Assembly (NCBI RefSeq): GCF_016446475.1
Contig: NZ_JAEHFP010000007.1
Span: forward strand, 1-64,000
DNA length: 64,000 nucleotides
Direction of reading: 5' to 3'
From: Paracoccus binzhouensis
GTDB taxonomy: Bacteria; Pseudomonadota; Alphaproteobacteria; Rhodobacterales; Rhodobacteraceae
Shown piece after piece: positions 53,686-63,180 of the stretch. The notes beneath the pieces were generated by a model that ran no database searches, had not been told where the DNA came from, and saw nothing but the letters and a program-made list of their open reading frames with translations. How positions within the stretch are numbered: the first letter of the stretch is position 1; the number at the start of each line of letters is the position of its first letter. Made by a program: the position numbers and the translations under genes.

Positions 53686-54270
53686 CTAACCTTGCAGCAG
53701 GGCGGGCAGGCTACCGCTGGCCAGAACCGCGCGCGCCAGATCCAGCATCGGGGGCAGCGGGTAGGTGTCCGAATTGCCGCGCACCCTGCGGATATGGGAT
53801 ACCGCGCTGTCGAGTGTCGGGAACGTCCCGGGCGCGCGCAGATGCAGGTATATCGCCAGCACGATGACCGATCGCGACCGCCCGCCCCGGCAATTCACCA
53901 GCACATGCCCAGCGCGATGGGCGGGATAGTTCGGCTTGCCGGGGCTGGTCTGCGTGACCAACCCTTCCAGCGCCAGCACGGCGGCGGCGAGGTGGGCGGG
54001 CGTATTGCCCGCCCCGTCGATCAGGCCCACCTTGGCGCGGCGCATATGGGTGCCGTCGGACAGTTGCAGGGGCGCGACGTCGATGTTCAACGACACATTC
54101 AGCGAAGAGGTTATGCCTGCGGCCAGCAGCGCGGCGCCGTCGCTGGCGCCGGTCAGGTTACCGACATAAAGGCGGCAGATCCGGCCCTGGGGCAGGACCA
54201 GGTCATGGACCGGGACAAGGATCGTGATGTCGTTCTCGGCCCGCTCGCGGGTGGTTTCCTTGATCAGCAT
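53686..54270 (-). CDS. Dual-specificity-type phosphatase
   Basis: 194 aa. The phosphatase loop is VNCRGGRSRS (C127-x5-R133), preceded by a possible general acid in GLIDGAGN (D85). The first part (CRLYVGNLTGA, GITSSLNVSLN) matches the DSP fold. It is cytoplasmic, without a signal peptide. It ends the minus-strand transport operon and overlaps the hydrolase gene by 68 bases. Its substrate could be a phosphoprotein or a small phosphorylated compound brought in by the transporter. Confidence 0.75.
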   Translation of the reverse strand: MLIKETTRERAENDITILVPVHDLVLPQGRICRLYVGNLTGASDGAALLAAGITSSLNVSLNIDVAPLQLSDGTHMRRAKVGLIDGAGNTPAHLAAAVLALEGLVTQTSPGKPNYPAHRAGHVLVNCRGGRSRSVIVLAIYLHLRAPGTFPTLDSAVSHIRRVRGNSDTYPLPPMLDLARAVLASGSLPALLQG

Positions 54271-55321
54271 GGATTGGGCTTTCTTTTGTCGGGGGGCAGA
54301 TCCGGTCCGGTCGCCAGATCGGGGCCAAGGCCAGCGCAAGCTCAGGGGCATCGTCCAACGCCCCGAAGGCGGGAACCAGATGCCTCGCGCCGGTGATTTC
54401 GGCCAGCCAGATCTGGTCGCGGGCACGGGGATGCACGTTCCAGGGATGCCGGCTGGCGCGACCCTCGGCGATCAGCCCCGCCGCCGCACTGCCGGGGGCG
54501 ACATGACCGGTGAAGATGAAGCGCCAACCTCGCGGATCGGCAATCAGGCATGACACCAGATCGCCGAGTCGCTCGGTATCTGCGGCAATGATCACATCGC
54601 CCTCGCGCGCCTCCGACGGGGTGGTGACGCTGCGCAGATCGGGCAACGCCCCCTGCAGCTCGGCCCGGACCTGCGGGCAGACAACCGGCGACAGGCCAAG
54701 GGCGGACAGTCGCAGCGCCATATCCGCGCCGCGCCCGAGGATAGGGACCGGCAGCACCGTGCCGGGGACGATGCTGCCCGCCAGCGCCGGCCCCTGCTCG
54801 GCCAACGCCTGATCGCGGTCGCCATAGGAAAGATCGGTGATTACCAGATCTGCCCGGGGCGGGGGATCGAAGGGCAGAAGCCCGGATTCCCGGCTCCAGT
54901 CGCCCATGTAAAGCGCGCCGCCCTCCTGCGGCAGATGCAGCCAGATGCCGCCCATGGCATGTCCGCTGCGCCCGACCAAGACAGGCAGGCCCAGCAATTG
55001 CGCAGGGCCTTGCAGCGGCAGGGCGCGGCAGGCTTCGGGCGGCAGATGCAGGCCCAGCAGCGGCAGGGCGCCGAAGGTGGCGCGGGTGGCAAAGACCGGC
55101 GGGCGGCCCAGCCGCGGCCAGAGGTCGATGGCCCCGACATGGTCGATATGCGCATGGGACAGGACGATGGCATCGACCCGTCCGATGCCCCGCAGGTCCG
55201 GGCGCTGGCCCGGTGTCGGCCCCTCGCCCAGGTCCAGCAGGATGCGTCGCCCGGCAATCTCCAGCAGGAAGGCTGCCGGGGACTTGCCGCCCAAGCCGCT
55301 GAATGCCGTCAGAACTGCCAT
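54203..55321 (-). CDS. Metallo-beta-lactamase-fold hydrolase, beta-CASP-like
   Basis: 372 aa. The metal site SHAHIDHVGA (residues 55-64), a later GDWSRESG and ITDLSYGDRD give the metallo-beta-lactamase core. FIFTGHVAPGSAAAGLI resembles the beta-CASP region of RNase J/CPSF-type enzymes. The start overlaps the permease stop. Such enzymes usually cut nucleic acids, but here it sits in a transporter operon with a phosphatase, so a small phosphodiester is also possible. Confidence 0.75.
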   Translation of the reverse strand: MAVLTAFSGLGGKSPAAFLLEIAGRRILLDLGEGPTPGQRPDLRGIGRVDAIVLSHAHIDHVGAIDLWPRLGRPPVFATRATFGALPLLGLHLPPEACRALPLQGPAQLLGLPVLVGRSGHAMGGIWLHLPQEGGALYMGDWSRESGLLPFDPPPRADLVITDLSYGDRDQALAEQGPALAGSIVPGTVLPVPILGRGADMALRLSALGLSPVVCPQVRAELQGALPDLRSVTTPSEAREGDVIIAADTERLGDLVSCLIADPRGWRFIFTGHVAPGSAAAGLIAEGRASRHPWNVHPRARDQIWLAEITGARHLVPAFGALDDAPELALALAPIWRPDRICPPTKESPIHADQGNHPRAGRERHHDPCPGP

Positions 55322-57036
55322 GGCAACACGCCTTTGGGCAGGAAGCGCGACAGCGCCGTCGACAGCAGCATCAGCGCCAGCACGCCCAGGATCATCAGGC
55401 AACCCACAGCGGCGGCGAGGGTCGAGGCCCCGCCTTCCTCGAGGAAGATGATCATCGGCCCGATGGTGCGGGTGCCCGAGGAGATCAGCAGGATCGAGGT
55501 CTGGATCTCGTTGATCGCGGTCATGAAGACGATCACGGCGGCGGCGATGGCGGTCGGGGCGATCAGCGGCCAGATCACGTCGCGCATCCGGCGCAGGAAG
55601 CCCGCGCCCGCAACCTGTGCGGCCTCTTCCAGCGCGCGGTCGATCTGGGCATAGCCCGACAGCACCGGGCGCAGCGCCAGCGCGAAGAAACCCGCGACAT
55701 AGGCGGCCAGGATGATCCAGGGCGTGCCGTAGATCGATATCCCGAGCCCCGGCAAGGGCCGCAGGAACAGCAGGATCATCGCGACGCCCAGCGTGATGCC
55801 CGGCAGGGTATAGGCGGCCTCGGACCCGAAATGGAGCAGCCGCACCAAGGGCCCGCGCCGCCATGTCAGGAAATAGCCCAGGAAAACCGAGGCCAGCATC
55901 AGGAAGCCCATGGTGAACAGCGTCAGCCACAGCGAGGTGACGAAGGCATCGCGCAGCGACACTTGCTGGAACAGCGCCGAGACGTAGTTCTTCAGCGTCA
56001 TCGTCTCCGCTGTCAGCGGCAGGCCGTAGGCGGTGACCAGCGAGGTCTGGAGCAGCGCCGACAGCGGCAGCAGCAGCGAAACGATGAGATAGCCCCAGAG
56101 CAGCGCCGCGACCACGGCCCCGGCCCGGCCCAGCGGAAGCATCAGCGGGCGGCTGCCCAGATCGACGCGGGTATCGCTGCGCTCACCGGCGCGCGCGGCC
56201 AGCAGCACGCCCGCCACGGTCAGGGCGGTCAGCACCAAGGACAACGCCGCCATGTTCGGCAGGGCGCTTGGCCCCAGCCCATTGATCTGCTGATAGATCT
56301 GGGTGATCAGCGTCGGCACGCGTGCGGGGATGCCCAGCATGGCCTGAATGCCGAAATTCCCGATGGCCGAGACGAAGGCGAGGCTGGCCGCCGCCACCAT
56401 GCCGCCGTGCGCCAGGGGCAGGATCACCGTCAGCAGCACCCGGCCGGGACCGGCGCCGGCGGCGCGGGCCGCCTCGGCCAGATCCAGCGGAATGCGGCGC
56501 AGGCTGGCCTGCATCGCAAGATAGACCAGCGGTGCATTGTAGATGCCCAGAAGCAGGATGATCCCGGTCCTGGAATACAGGGGATGCCGCGTGCCCGCCT
56601 CCATCGACAGGCCGAGGAACCCCAGCACCGGGCCGGAGGGTGAGAAGGCCTGGATCCAGGCCATGGCGGTCACCTGCGGCGGGATCATCAGGGGCAGCAC
56701 GAAGGCAAAGACCAGCGCCGACTTGCCGCCAAGGTCGGTCTGCACCATGATCACCGCGAAGATCGTGCCGACCAGCACGGAAACAAGGGTCGAGGCCAGC
56801 GAAATATGGATGGTGTTCCAGATCGCCGCCCCGATCTGCGGGCGCGAGAACAGCTTCGCCAGCCGCTCGATCGCCAGCCCGCCATCATCGAAAAGGGCCG
56901 CCTGCGCCAGCCGCAGCATCGGCGCGACGGAAACCGACAGGATCAGCACGGCCAGCAGGGCCAGCACGATCCTTTCGGACGAAAGCCGGAAAAGGGGCGC
57001 GCGCGGCGCCCCCGTGCTGTTCGGAACGGAGGTCAT
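55309..57036 (-). CDS. Fused ABC permease, FbpB/AepW-like
   Basis: 575 aa with about twelve membrane spans in two halves, each with an EAA loop (DLAEAARAAGAGPGRVLLTV and ALEEAAQVAGAGFLRRMRD). This fused form is typical of iron(III), thiamine and phosphonate importers that use a family-1 binding protein. The binding-protein gene is six bases upstream. Confidence 0.88.
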   Translation of the reverse strand: MTSVPNSTGAPRAPLFRLSSERIVLALLAVLILSVSVAPMLRLAQAALFDDGGLAIERLAKLFSRPQIGAAIWNTIHISLASTLVSVLVGTIFAVIMVQTDLGGKSALVFAFVLPLMIPPQVTAMAWIQAFSPSGPVLGFLGLSMEAGTRHPLYSRTGIILLLGIYNAPLVYLAMQASLRRIPLDLAEAARAAGAGPGRVLLTVILPLAHGGMVAAASLAFVSAIGNFGIQAMLGIPARVPTLITQIYQQINGLGPSALPNMAALSLVLTALTVAGVLLAARAGERSDTRVDLGSRPLMLPLGRAGAVVAALLWGYLIVSLLLPLSALLQTSLVTAYGLPLTAETMTLKNYVSALFQQVSLRDAFVTSLWLTLFTMGFLMLASVFLGYFLTWRRGPLVRLLHFGSEAAYTLPGITLGVAMILLFLRPLPGLGISIYGTPWIILAAYVAGFFALALRPVLSGYAQIDRALEEAAQVAGAGFLRRMRDVIWPLIAPTAIAAAVIVFMTAINEIQTSILLISSGTRTIGPMIIFLEEGGASTLAAAVGCLMILGVLALMLLSTALSRFLPKGVLPWQF

Positions 57037-57042
57037 CCCCGG

Positions 57043-58011
57043 TCAGCCGCCGAAGATTTCGGTGAACCGGGCGCGGGCCTCGGCATCCTCGGCCACCGCG
57101 CGGTCGGCATCCAGCGGCATCAGCTTGATCTCGGACAGCGCCGGCATCCCCTCGGGCGAGGCGACCTTGGGGTCGACCGGCATGTAGCCCTGTTCGGCGG
57201 CCAGTTTCTGGCCCTCTTCCGACAGCACGAAGCTGACGAAGGTCTGGGCCGCTTCGACCTGGTCGGTGCCGGCAAGGATCGCCACCGGCTCGGTGAAGAA
57301 ACTGGCGCCTTCGGCCGGATAGACGAATTCCACCGGCGAGCCCGCCTTTCTGGCGCGCAGCACATCGGCATCGATGTTGACGCCATACTTTACCTGGCCC
57401 CCGGCCACGGCCTTGAGCACCGGGCCATTGCCGCCTTCGGGCACCACGCCAAGCGCATTCAGACGCTGGTAATAGTCCCAGCCCTGGCTGGCGTCCTGCA
57501 GCAGCGAATGCATGTGGACCAGCGCGGCGCCGGAATAAAGCGGGCTCGGGGCGACGATCTGGCCGGCATTGGCATCCTGGAACAGATCGGCCCAGCCTGC
57601 GACGGGCGCAGCGATCTTGGTGTTGTAGACGATGCCGGTGGACGAGATCTTGGTGCCGAAGAAGGTCTTGTCGGCATCGTACATCAGCGGGTCGATGCCG
57701 TCGAGCGGCGCTTCCGGCCAGGCCAGCAGCAGGCCCTGGCTTTTCAGCGTGCCCAGATTGATGCTGTCGGCGACCAGCAGCACATCGGCCTTGATGCCGC
57801 CGGCTTCCTGCTCGGCGGTCAGGATGTTCATCAGCTGCGAGGTGCCGTTGCGCATCCATTCCACGGTGATGTCGGGATGCCTGGCCATGAAGGCGTCGAC
57901 GGTCTGCTGGGCGATTTCCGGCGATTGCGAGGTGTAGAGCGTCAGCGTGGTCTGCGCCGAGGCCGCGGTCGCGGCCAGCGTCAGGGCAAGGGTGGTGACA
58001 GTCAGGCGCAT
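57043..58011 (-). CDS. Periplasmic binding protein, Fbp type
   Basis: 322 aa. Signal peptide MRLTVTTLALTLAATAASA. The mature part begins TTLTLYTSQSPEIAQQTVDAF, with KADVLLVADSINLGTLKSQG and GIVYNTKIAAP. It lacks an obvious pair of iron-binding tyrosines, so iron is not the clear ligand. The start overlaps the ATPase gene by ten bases. Confidence 0.85.
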   Translation of the reverse strand: MRLTVTTLALTLAATAASAQTTLTLYTSQSPEIAQQTVDAFMARHPDITVEWMRNGTSQLMNILTAEQEAGGIKADVLLVADSINLGTLKSQGLLLAWPEAPLDGIDPLMYDADKTFFGTKISSTGIVYNTKIAAPVAGWADLFQDANAGQIVAPSPLYSGAALVHMHSLLQDASQGWDYYQRLNALGVVPEGGNGPVLKAVAGGQVKYGVNIDADVLRARKAGSPVEFVYPAEGASFFTEPVAILAGTDQVEAAQTFVSFVLSEEGQKLAAEQGYMPVDPKVASPEGMPALSEIKLMPLDADRAVAEDAEARARFTEIFGG

Positions 58012-59144
58012 TGGAATTGCTCCGTGAGATGCGAGGAGGAAGGGATCGGCGCCGCGCCGGGAGCGGGGGCGCCGGGAAGCGGGATGGCCCAGAGGTCGCG
58101 GAACGCCAGATCGAGGCGTGCGCCCGGTTCGGGCGGCGTGGCCGTGTCGGGCAGCACCATGGGCAGCCGGAGGGACGGATCCGTCTCGGGGCGCAGTTCG
58201 TAGGACCAGCTGCCGCCGCGATAGTTGCGGGCGGTGACACGGGCGGGGATGCCGGCCTCGCCCGGATGGACGGGCTGGATATCGGCGGGATGGGTCGAGG
58301 CCATGGCCAATGGCCGTGCGGTTTCCCCGGCATGGCAGCGCAGCCGGACGCGCGTTCCCAGAAGATCGGCCATGGCAAGCCCGTTCCCCATGGGGCGCAG
58401 GCCCTCGACCGGCAGCACCAGCCCGCCCCCGATGAAACCGGCCACCGTGGCGTCGGCAGGTTCGCGATACAGTTGCTGGGGGCTGGCGCATTGCAGCAGG
58501 CGGCCCTTGTCCATCACCGCGATGCGGTCGGCCAGGGCCATCGCCTCGGATTGGTCATGGGTGATATAGACCAGCGTCGCCCCGCTTTCGCGGTGGAAGC
58601 GGTGGAACTCCTCTTCCATCGTGGCGCGCAGATGCACATCCAGATTGGCCAGAGGCTCATCCAGCAGCACCAGATCCGAACCGGCGGCCAGGCAGCGCGC
58701 CAGCGCGACCCGCTGGCGTTGCCCGCCCGACAGATCCGCCGGGCGACGGCTGGCAAAGGGCGCTAGGTTGACGGTGTCCAGCGCGCGGGCCACCCGGGTC
58801 TCGCGTTCGGTCCGGGGCAGGCGCGCCACCTTCAGCGCATAGCCGACATTGTCCGCCACCGACATATGCGGCCACAGCGCATAGTTCTGGAACACGATGC
58901 CGATGCCGCGCCTTTCGGGCGGCACCATGACGTTTCCTCCCGCCACCTGCCGGTCGCCCAGGGTGATCGTGCCTTCATCGGGACGGTCAAAGCCTGCAAT
59001 AAGCCGCAGCAGCGTGGTCTTGCCGCAGCCCGAGGGGCCAAGCACGGCCACGAATTCGCCCACCGCGATATCGAGGTCGATACCCGACAGAACCCTGGTC
59101 TCGCCATAGCTCTTGCCGATGTTCGACAGCCGCAAACCCGTCAT
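58002..59144 (-). CDS. ABC transporter ATPase, FbpC/PotA type
   Basis: 380 aa. Walker A GPSGCGKTT, Q-loop FQNYALWPHM, signature LSGGQRQRV, Walker B LVLLDEPLANLD and H-loop ITHDQSEA, with a TOBE-like C-terminus. It is the first gene of the unit. The ATG at 59144 has AAGGGA upstream; an in-frame ATG eight codons earlier is an alternative. Confidence 0.88.
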   Translation of the reverse strand: MTGLRLSNIGKSYGETRVLSGIDLDIAVGEFVAVLGPSGCGKTTLLRLIAGFDRPDEGTITLGDRQVAGGNVMVPPERRGIGIVFQNYALWPHMSVADNVGYALKVARLPRTERETRVARALDTVNLAPFASRRPADLSGGQRQRVALARCLAAGSDLVLLDEPLANLDVHLRATMEEEFHRFHRESGATLVYITHDQSEAMALADRIAVMDKGRLLQCASPQQLYREPADATVAGFIGGGLVLPVEGLRPMGNGLAMADLLGTRVRLRCHAGETARPLAMASTHPADIQPVHPGEAGIPARVTARNYRGGSWSYELRPETDPSLRLPMVLPDTATPPEPGARLDLAFRDLWAIPLPGAPAPGAAPIPSSSHLTEQFQCA

Positions 59145-59159
59145 GCCGCGCTGTCCCTT

Positions 59160-59203
59160 TCCTGTCATTCCGGTGCGATTGATGCAGCGGCGGCATGACA
59201 GGA
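59160..59203. promoter_or_regulatory. Inverted repeat with CTGTCAT arms in the divergent promoter region
   Basis: TCCTGTCAT (59160-59168) and ATGACAGGA (59195-59203) are perfect 9-bp arms with a 26-base spacer, between the ABC operon and the DUF1697 gene. CTGTCAT is the half-site of the PhoB box, but a proper direct repeat at 11-base spacing is not clear on either strand, so the regulator is uncertain. Confidence 0.5.
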
Positions 59204-59305
59204 GCGTGGCCGTTCTGTAAAATCTTGATGAACCTTGCGGTTCAGATGCACGATGCTGGCGCATTCAGCCAGCCACTGCCTTGCCGACGCTGGGGAGAAG
59301 ATCGG

Positions 59306-59821
59306 ATGGTCTCATACGTTGCACTGCTGCGCGCCGTGAATGTCGGCGGAACAGGCAAGCTGCCGATGACGGAGTTGAAGGCGATGTGCGCCACCGAGGG
59401 TTTCGGGAAGGTCCGCACCTATATCGCCAGCGGCAATGTCGTATTCTCGTCCGACCGGCCCGTGTTGGAGGTCAAGCGGGTGCTTGAGAAACGTCTGGAA
59501 GACCATGCCGGCAAGCCGGTCGGCGTCATCCTGCGCACGGCGAAAGAGATGGCGGACGTTCTCAACGCGAATCCGTTTCCTGACGCTCCGCCCAGCGGGA
59601 CTGTCGCCATATTTCTGGACACCCCGCCACCCGCCGACACGCCCGAAACGATGAAACACATGCAGGACGAAGAGGTTCGGCTGGGCAAGCGGGAAATCTA
59701 TGTGGCTTATGGCGCGGCGGGCATGGGCCGCTCGAAACTTGCGATCCCCGCGGACGCGGATGGCACCGCTCGCAACATGAATACCATCGCAAAACTCGCC
59801 GAGCTCGCGGCCCCGATATGA
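59306..59821 (+). CDS. DUF1697 family protein
   Basis: 171 aa from the ATG at 59306, with GGGGAGAAG upstream. The family start VSYVALLRAVNVGGTGKLPM, then RTYIASGNVVFSS, and the C-terminal NMNTIAKLAELA are clear. The function of this family is unknown. It stands alone and divergent from the ABC operon. Confidence 0.88.
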   Translation: MVSYVALLRAVNVGGTGKLPMTELKAMCATEGFGKVRTYIASGNVVFSSDRPVLEVKRVLEKRLEDHAGKPVGVILRTAKEMADVLNANPFPDAPPSGTVAIFLDTPPPADTPETMKHMQDEEVRLGKREIYVAYGAAGMGRSKLAIPADADGTARNMNTIAKLAELAAPI

Positions 59822-59955
59822 GATGCCCGGACCAGCCGCCAACGACGGAACAGGCTCGGGCCTCCCTGCCCGCCCACCGTTCTTGGGTGCCGATGCCTGC
59901 ACGCCATCGCCTCGGGGCTGATCGCGAAGGCGCGGATCGGCAGTGGTCGCGCCGA

Positions 59956-60708
59956 TCAGTGAATGACCTGTTGCAAGAACTCCTGCGCGCGCGGGCCTTG
60001 CAGGTTGGTAAAGAAATCGCCGGGCGCCGCTTCCTCGATCTTTTCGCCGCGATCCATGAAGATCACCCGGTCGGCGACCTGCCGCGCAAAGCCCATCTCA
60101 TGCGTGACGCAAAGCATGGCCATGCCCTCCTCGGCCAGTTCCACCATGGTGTCGAGCACCTCCTTGACCATTTCGGGGTCCAGCGCTGAGGTCGGCTCGT
60201 CGAAAAGCATCACCCGCGGCTGCATGCAAAGCGCCCGCGCGATGGCGACGCGCTGCTGCTGGCCGCCGGAAAGCTGGCCGGGATATTTTCCGGCCTGGCC
60301 GGGAATGCGCACCTTGGTCAGGTAATGCATGGCGCGCTCTTCCGCCTCGGCCTTGCCGAGGCCGCGCGACTTGCGCGGGGCGATGGTGCAGTTTTCCAGG
60401 ATGGTCATATGCGGGAACAGGTTGAAGCTCTGGAAGACCATGCCGACCTCGCGGCGAATGGCGGCGACGTCCTTGGTGTCCCCGGTCAGCCGGTGGCCGT
60501 CGACCAGGATCTCGCCGCTGTCGTGCCGCTCGATGCGGTTGATGCAGCGGATCAGCGTCGACTTTCCCGAGCCCGAGGAGCCGCAGATGATGATCTTTTC
60601 ACCCTTCGCGACCTCCAGGCTTACGTCGCGCAGCGCGTGGAAATTGCCGTAATGCTTGTTGACCTCGGTCGCCCTGATGACGGGATCCGTGGGAACGGGG
60701 CTGTTCAT
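59956..60708 (-). CDS. Polar amino-acid ABC transporter ATPase
   Basis: 250 aa. Walker [11 protein letters not shown]-loop [10 protein letters not shown], signature LSGGQQQRV, Walker [14 protein letters not shown] and H-loop VTHEMGFA place it with GlnQ/GltL/AapP. It is the only undamaged gene of the operon at 59956-64000. Its permease and binding-protein partners all carry lesions. Confidence 0.93.
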   Translation of the reverse strand: MNSPVPTDPVIRATEVNKHYGNFHALRDVSLEVAKGEKIIICGSSGSGKSTLIRCINRIERHDSGEILVDGHRLTGDTKDVAAIRREVGMVFQSFNLFPHMTILENCTIAPRKSRGLGKAEAEERAMHYLTKVRIPGQAGKYPGQLSGGQQQRVAIARALCMQPRVMLFDEPTSALDPEMVKEVLDTMVELAEEGMAMLCVTHEMGFARQVADRVIFMDRGEKIEEAAPGDFFTNLQGPRAQEFLQQVIH

Positions 60709-60722
60709 GGCCGGGAACCTTT

Positions 60723-61415
60723 CTAGCGGTTGGTGGCGATGCGAGTGCGCTTGCGCAGGACCGCGACCAGTTGCGAGGCGGAGGTGCAGATCACCAGATA
60801 GACCGCCGCCACGGTCAGATACATTTCGACCAGACGGCCGTTCAGCTGCGCCACCTTGGAGGCCGCGCCCACCAGGTCGGTCAGCGACAGGACGTAGACG
60901 AGCGCGGTGTCCTTGAACAGGATGATGGTCTGGCTGAGGATGATCGGCGAGGTCACCCGGAACACCTGCGGCAGGATGATGTGCCGATAGGCCTGCAAGG
61001 TCGAAAGCGACAGCGCGTCGGCGGCCTCGTATTGACCCTTGCCGACCGAGCGCAGGCCGACGCGGATGATCTAGGAATAATAGGCCGCCGCGAACAGCGA
61101 GAAGGTCAGAAATGCCGTCAGCACCCCGCCCACCGGCATAGGCCGGCCGTTGTTGAACATCCAGCCCGCGATCAGGGGCACCAGGAAGAAGAACCAGAAC
61201 AGCACCATGATCAGCGGGATCGAGCGGATCACCGCCACATAGCCCTTGGCGAGCTGCGCCGGCACCGGCACCTGCAGATGCTGGACCAGCACCAGCCCGG
61301 TTCCCAGCACCAGCCCGGCGACAAAGGCGACGGCGGTCAGCAGCAGCGAGAATTGCAGCCCCTTCCATAGGAAAGGCAGGGCATCGACGACGACCGAGAA
61401 ATCACGCGCGTTCAT
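60723..61415 (-). pseudogene. Amino-acid ABC permease (GltK/AapM type) with in-frame amber codon
   Basis: The frame starts [17 protein letters not shown] at 61415 (GGAGGTG upstream) and is open for 230 codons except for TAG at 61073-61071 (codon 115). There AAYYS is followed by stop and then [20 protein letters not shown], where relatives have YYSEIIR, so a GAG to TAG change is likely. The EAA loop and last spans lie after the stop. Without readthrough the product lacks half of the protein. Confidence 0.88.
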
Positions 61416-62170
61416 AGCGCACCTCCGCGACGCAGGATGGGAAGACGGCGCGCCTTGCGGGCCGGCGCGCTGCCGGGGATCTGGAAGCGGCGGTCGATCC
61501 ACAGCATCAGCCGATAGGCGACCAGCGCCAGCAACAGGTAGATGATCGTCGCCGCCGCGAAGGCGCCGAAGGTCTGGAAAGTCGCCTCGGAGATCTGCCG
61601 TGCCTGCGCGGTCAACTCCAACAGGCCGATGGTCAGGGCGACCGACGTGTTCTTGTAGATCCCCATCACCTCGCTGGTCAGGCTGGGAACGATCAGCCGC
61701 AGGGCCTGCGGCACGATGATGTGGCGCCGGGTGGCGCAAGGCGAAAGCCCCAGCGCGGCGGCAGCCTCGTCCTGGCCGGCAGCGCCTCGATGCCCGCCCG
61801 CACCTGCTCGGCGATGCGCGCCGCGGTATAGAGGCTGAGACAGGCCAGCGCCGGGAAGAAGGCGCCCCAGGGCGGCGGCATCTGCTTGATCCGGTCGCCC
61901 AGGCCCGTGGGCAAAAGCTCGGGCAACACGAAATACCACAGGAACATCTGCACCAGCACCGGGATGTTGCGAAAGACCTCGACATAAAGACGTGCGGCCA
62001 GGGCTACGGCGCGGTTGCGGCTGGTGCGCCCGACGCCCACCAGCACGCCGATGGCAAAGGCGATCCACCAGCCGCCGACGGCCAGAAGCAACGTCCACAT
62101 CAGGCCGGACAGCAGCCACCGGATGTAAAAGCTGCCCGTCTATCGCAGGTTGAAAAAGCACGTCGAACAT
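61412..62170 (-). pseudogene. Amino-acid ABC permease (GltJ/AapQ type) with two compensating frameshifts
   Basis: The frame from the ATG at 62170 (MFDVLFQPAID) to the stop at 61412 has no internal stop, but only its two ends look like a permease. Between about 62137 and 61776 the real sequence is in another frame (GSFYIRWLLSGLMWTLLLAV, RNIPVLVQMFLWYFVLPELL, RIAEQVRAGIEALP), after which the first frame resumes with GQDEAAAALGLS and the EAA region. One extra G near 62137 and one missing G near 61776 would explain this. The encoded protein would have about 120 wrong residues. Confidence 0.85.
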
Positions 62171-62228
62171 GCCGATGACCTTCGCTTGGGGCCGGGCCGC
62201 GCAGGCCGCCACCCGGCCGGGGTTGTTG

Positions 62229-63110
62229 TCACTCGACGGCGTCGCTGGGATTGGCGACGCGTTCCTTCAGCGCCTCGCCCATCGCGAAATCGAGGTTCTC
62301 GTTCCGCGGCGGGATCGGTTGCGTGAACCACTGGTCATAGATCGCGGTGAACTCGCCCGAAGCCATCAGCCCCTTCAGCGTGTCGTCCACCACCGCCTTG
62401 AACTCGGCACCGCCCTTGGTGAACATCAGCCCGTAATAGATCCGGTCATAAGCTTCGGGCAGGAAGATCAGCGCCGAGGGATCGGGCGCCGCGGCCCGGA
62501 GCCCGGCCAGCAGGATGTCGTCCTCCATGAAGGCCACGGTGCGGCCCGAGGTCAGCATCAGGAAGGATTCCGCGTGATCCTTGGCCTGGGCGATGTTCAG
62601 GTCCATCCCCTGGGCCGAAAGCGCCTGCGCGAAGCCGACGGCATTCGAGCCCTGCGTGGCGACGACGGTCTTCAGATCATCGGCGCCCTTGAGGTCATTC
62701 CTGGCCAGCACCAGCCAGCGCGGCTGGCTGACGAAGGTCGCAACGCTGAACGAGACCTGCTGCTGCCGGGTCTTGTTGTTCGCCGTGCCGCCGCATTCGA
62801 TGTCTACGGTGCCGTTCTGGATCAGCGGGATGCGGTTCGAGGAATTGACCGGGACGTAGTTCAGCCGCATCTCCTTGCCGAGCTTTGCCTCGATGCTGTC
62901 CACGATCCGCGCGCGCAGGTCCAGCGAGAAGCCGATCGGCTGCTAGTCGGCGCCGAGATAGGAAAACGGCATCGAGGCTTCACGATAGCCGATGGTGATC
63001 GCTTCGTTCGAGGCGATGCGCTCCAGCGTCACGCTGTCGGCATGGGCGGGGGCGGCAAGGGCCGCGCAGGCCAGAACGCCGCACAGGCCAAGGCTTTTGA
63101 TGCTGTTCAT
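62229..63110 (-). pseudogene. Amino-acid ABC substrate-binding protein with in-frame amber codon
   Basis: The frame starts MNSIKSLGLCGVLACAALAA at 63110, a signal peptide, with GGGAA upstream. It is family-3 binding-protein sequence (TIGYREASMPFSYLGA, then QPIGFSLDLRARIVDSIE, VDIECGGTANNKTR). TAG at 62945-62943 (codon 56) interrupts it between GAD and QPIGF; relatives have Lys or Gln there. The rest of the 293-codon frame is intact. Confidence 0.88.
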
Positions 63111-63180
63111 GTTGGTTCCCTTGTTGGTCGGTTCGTTTCTTATCGCGCCGGACCTGCTGGTCAGGTCCGGCGCATCTTGC

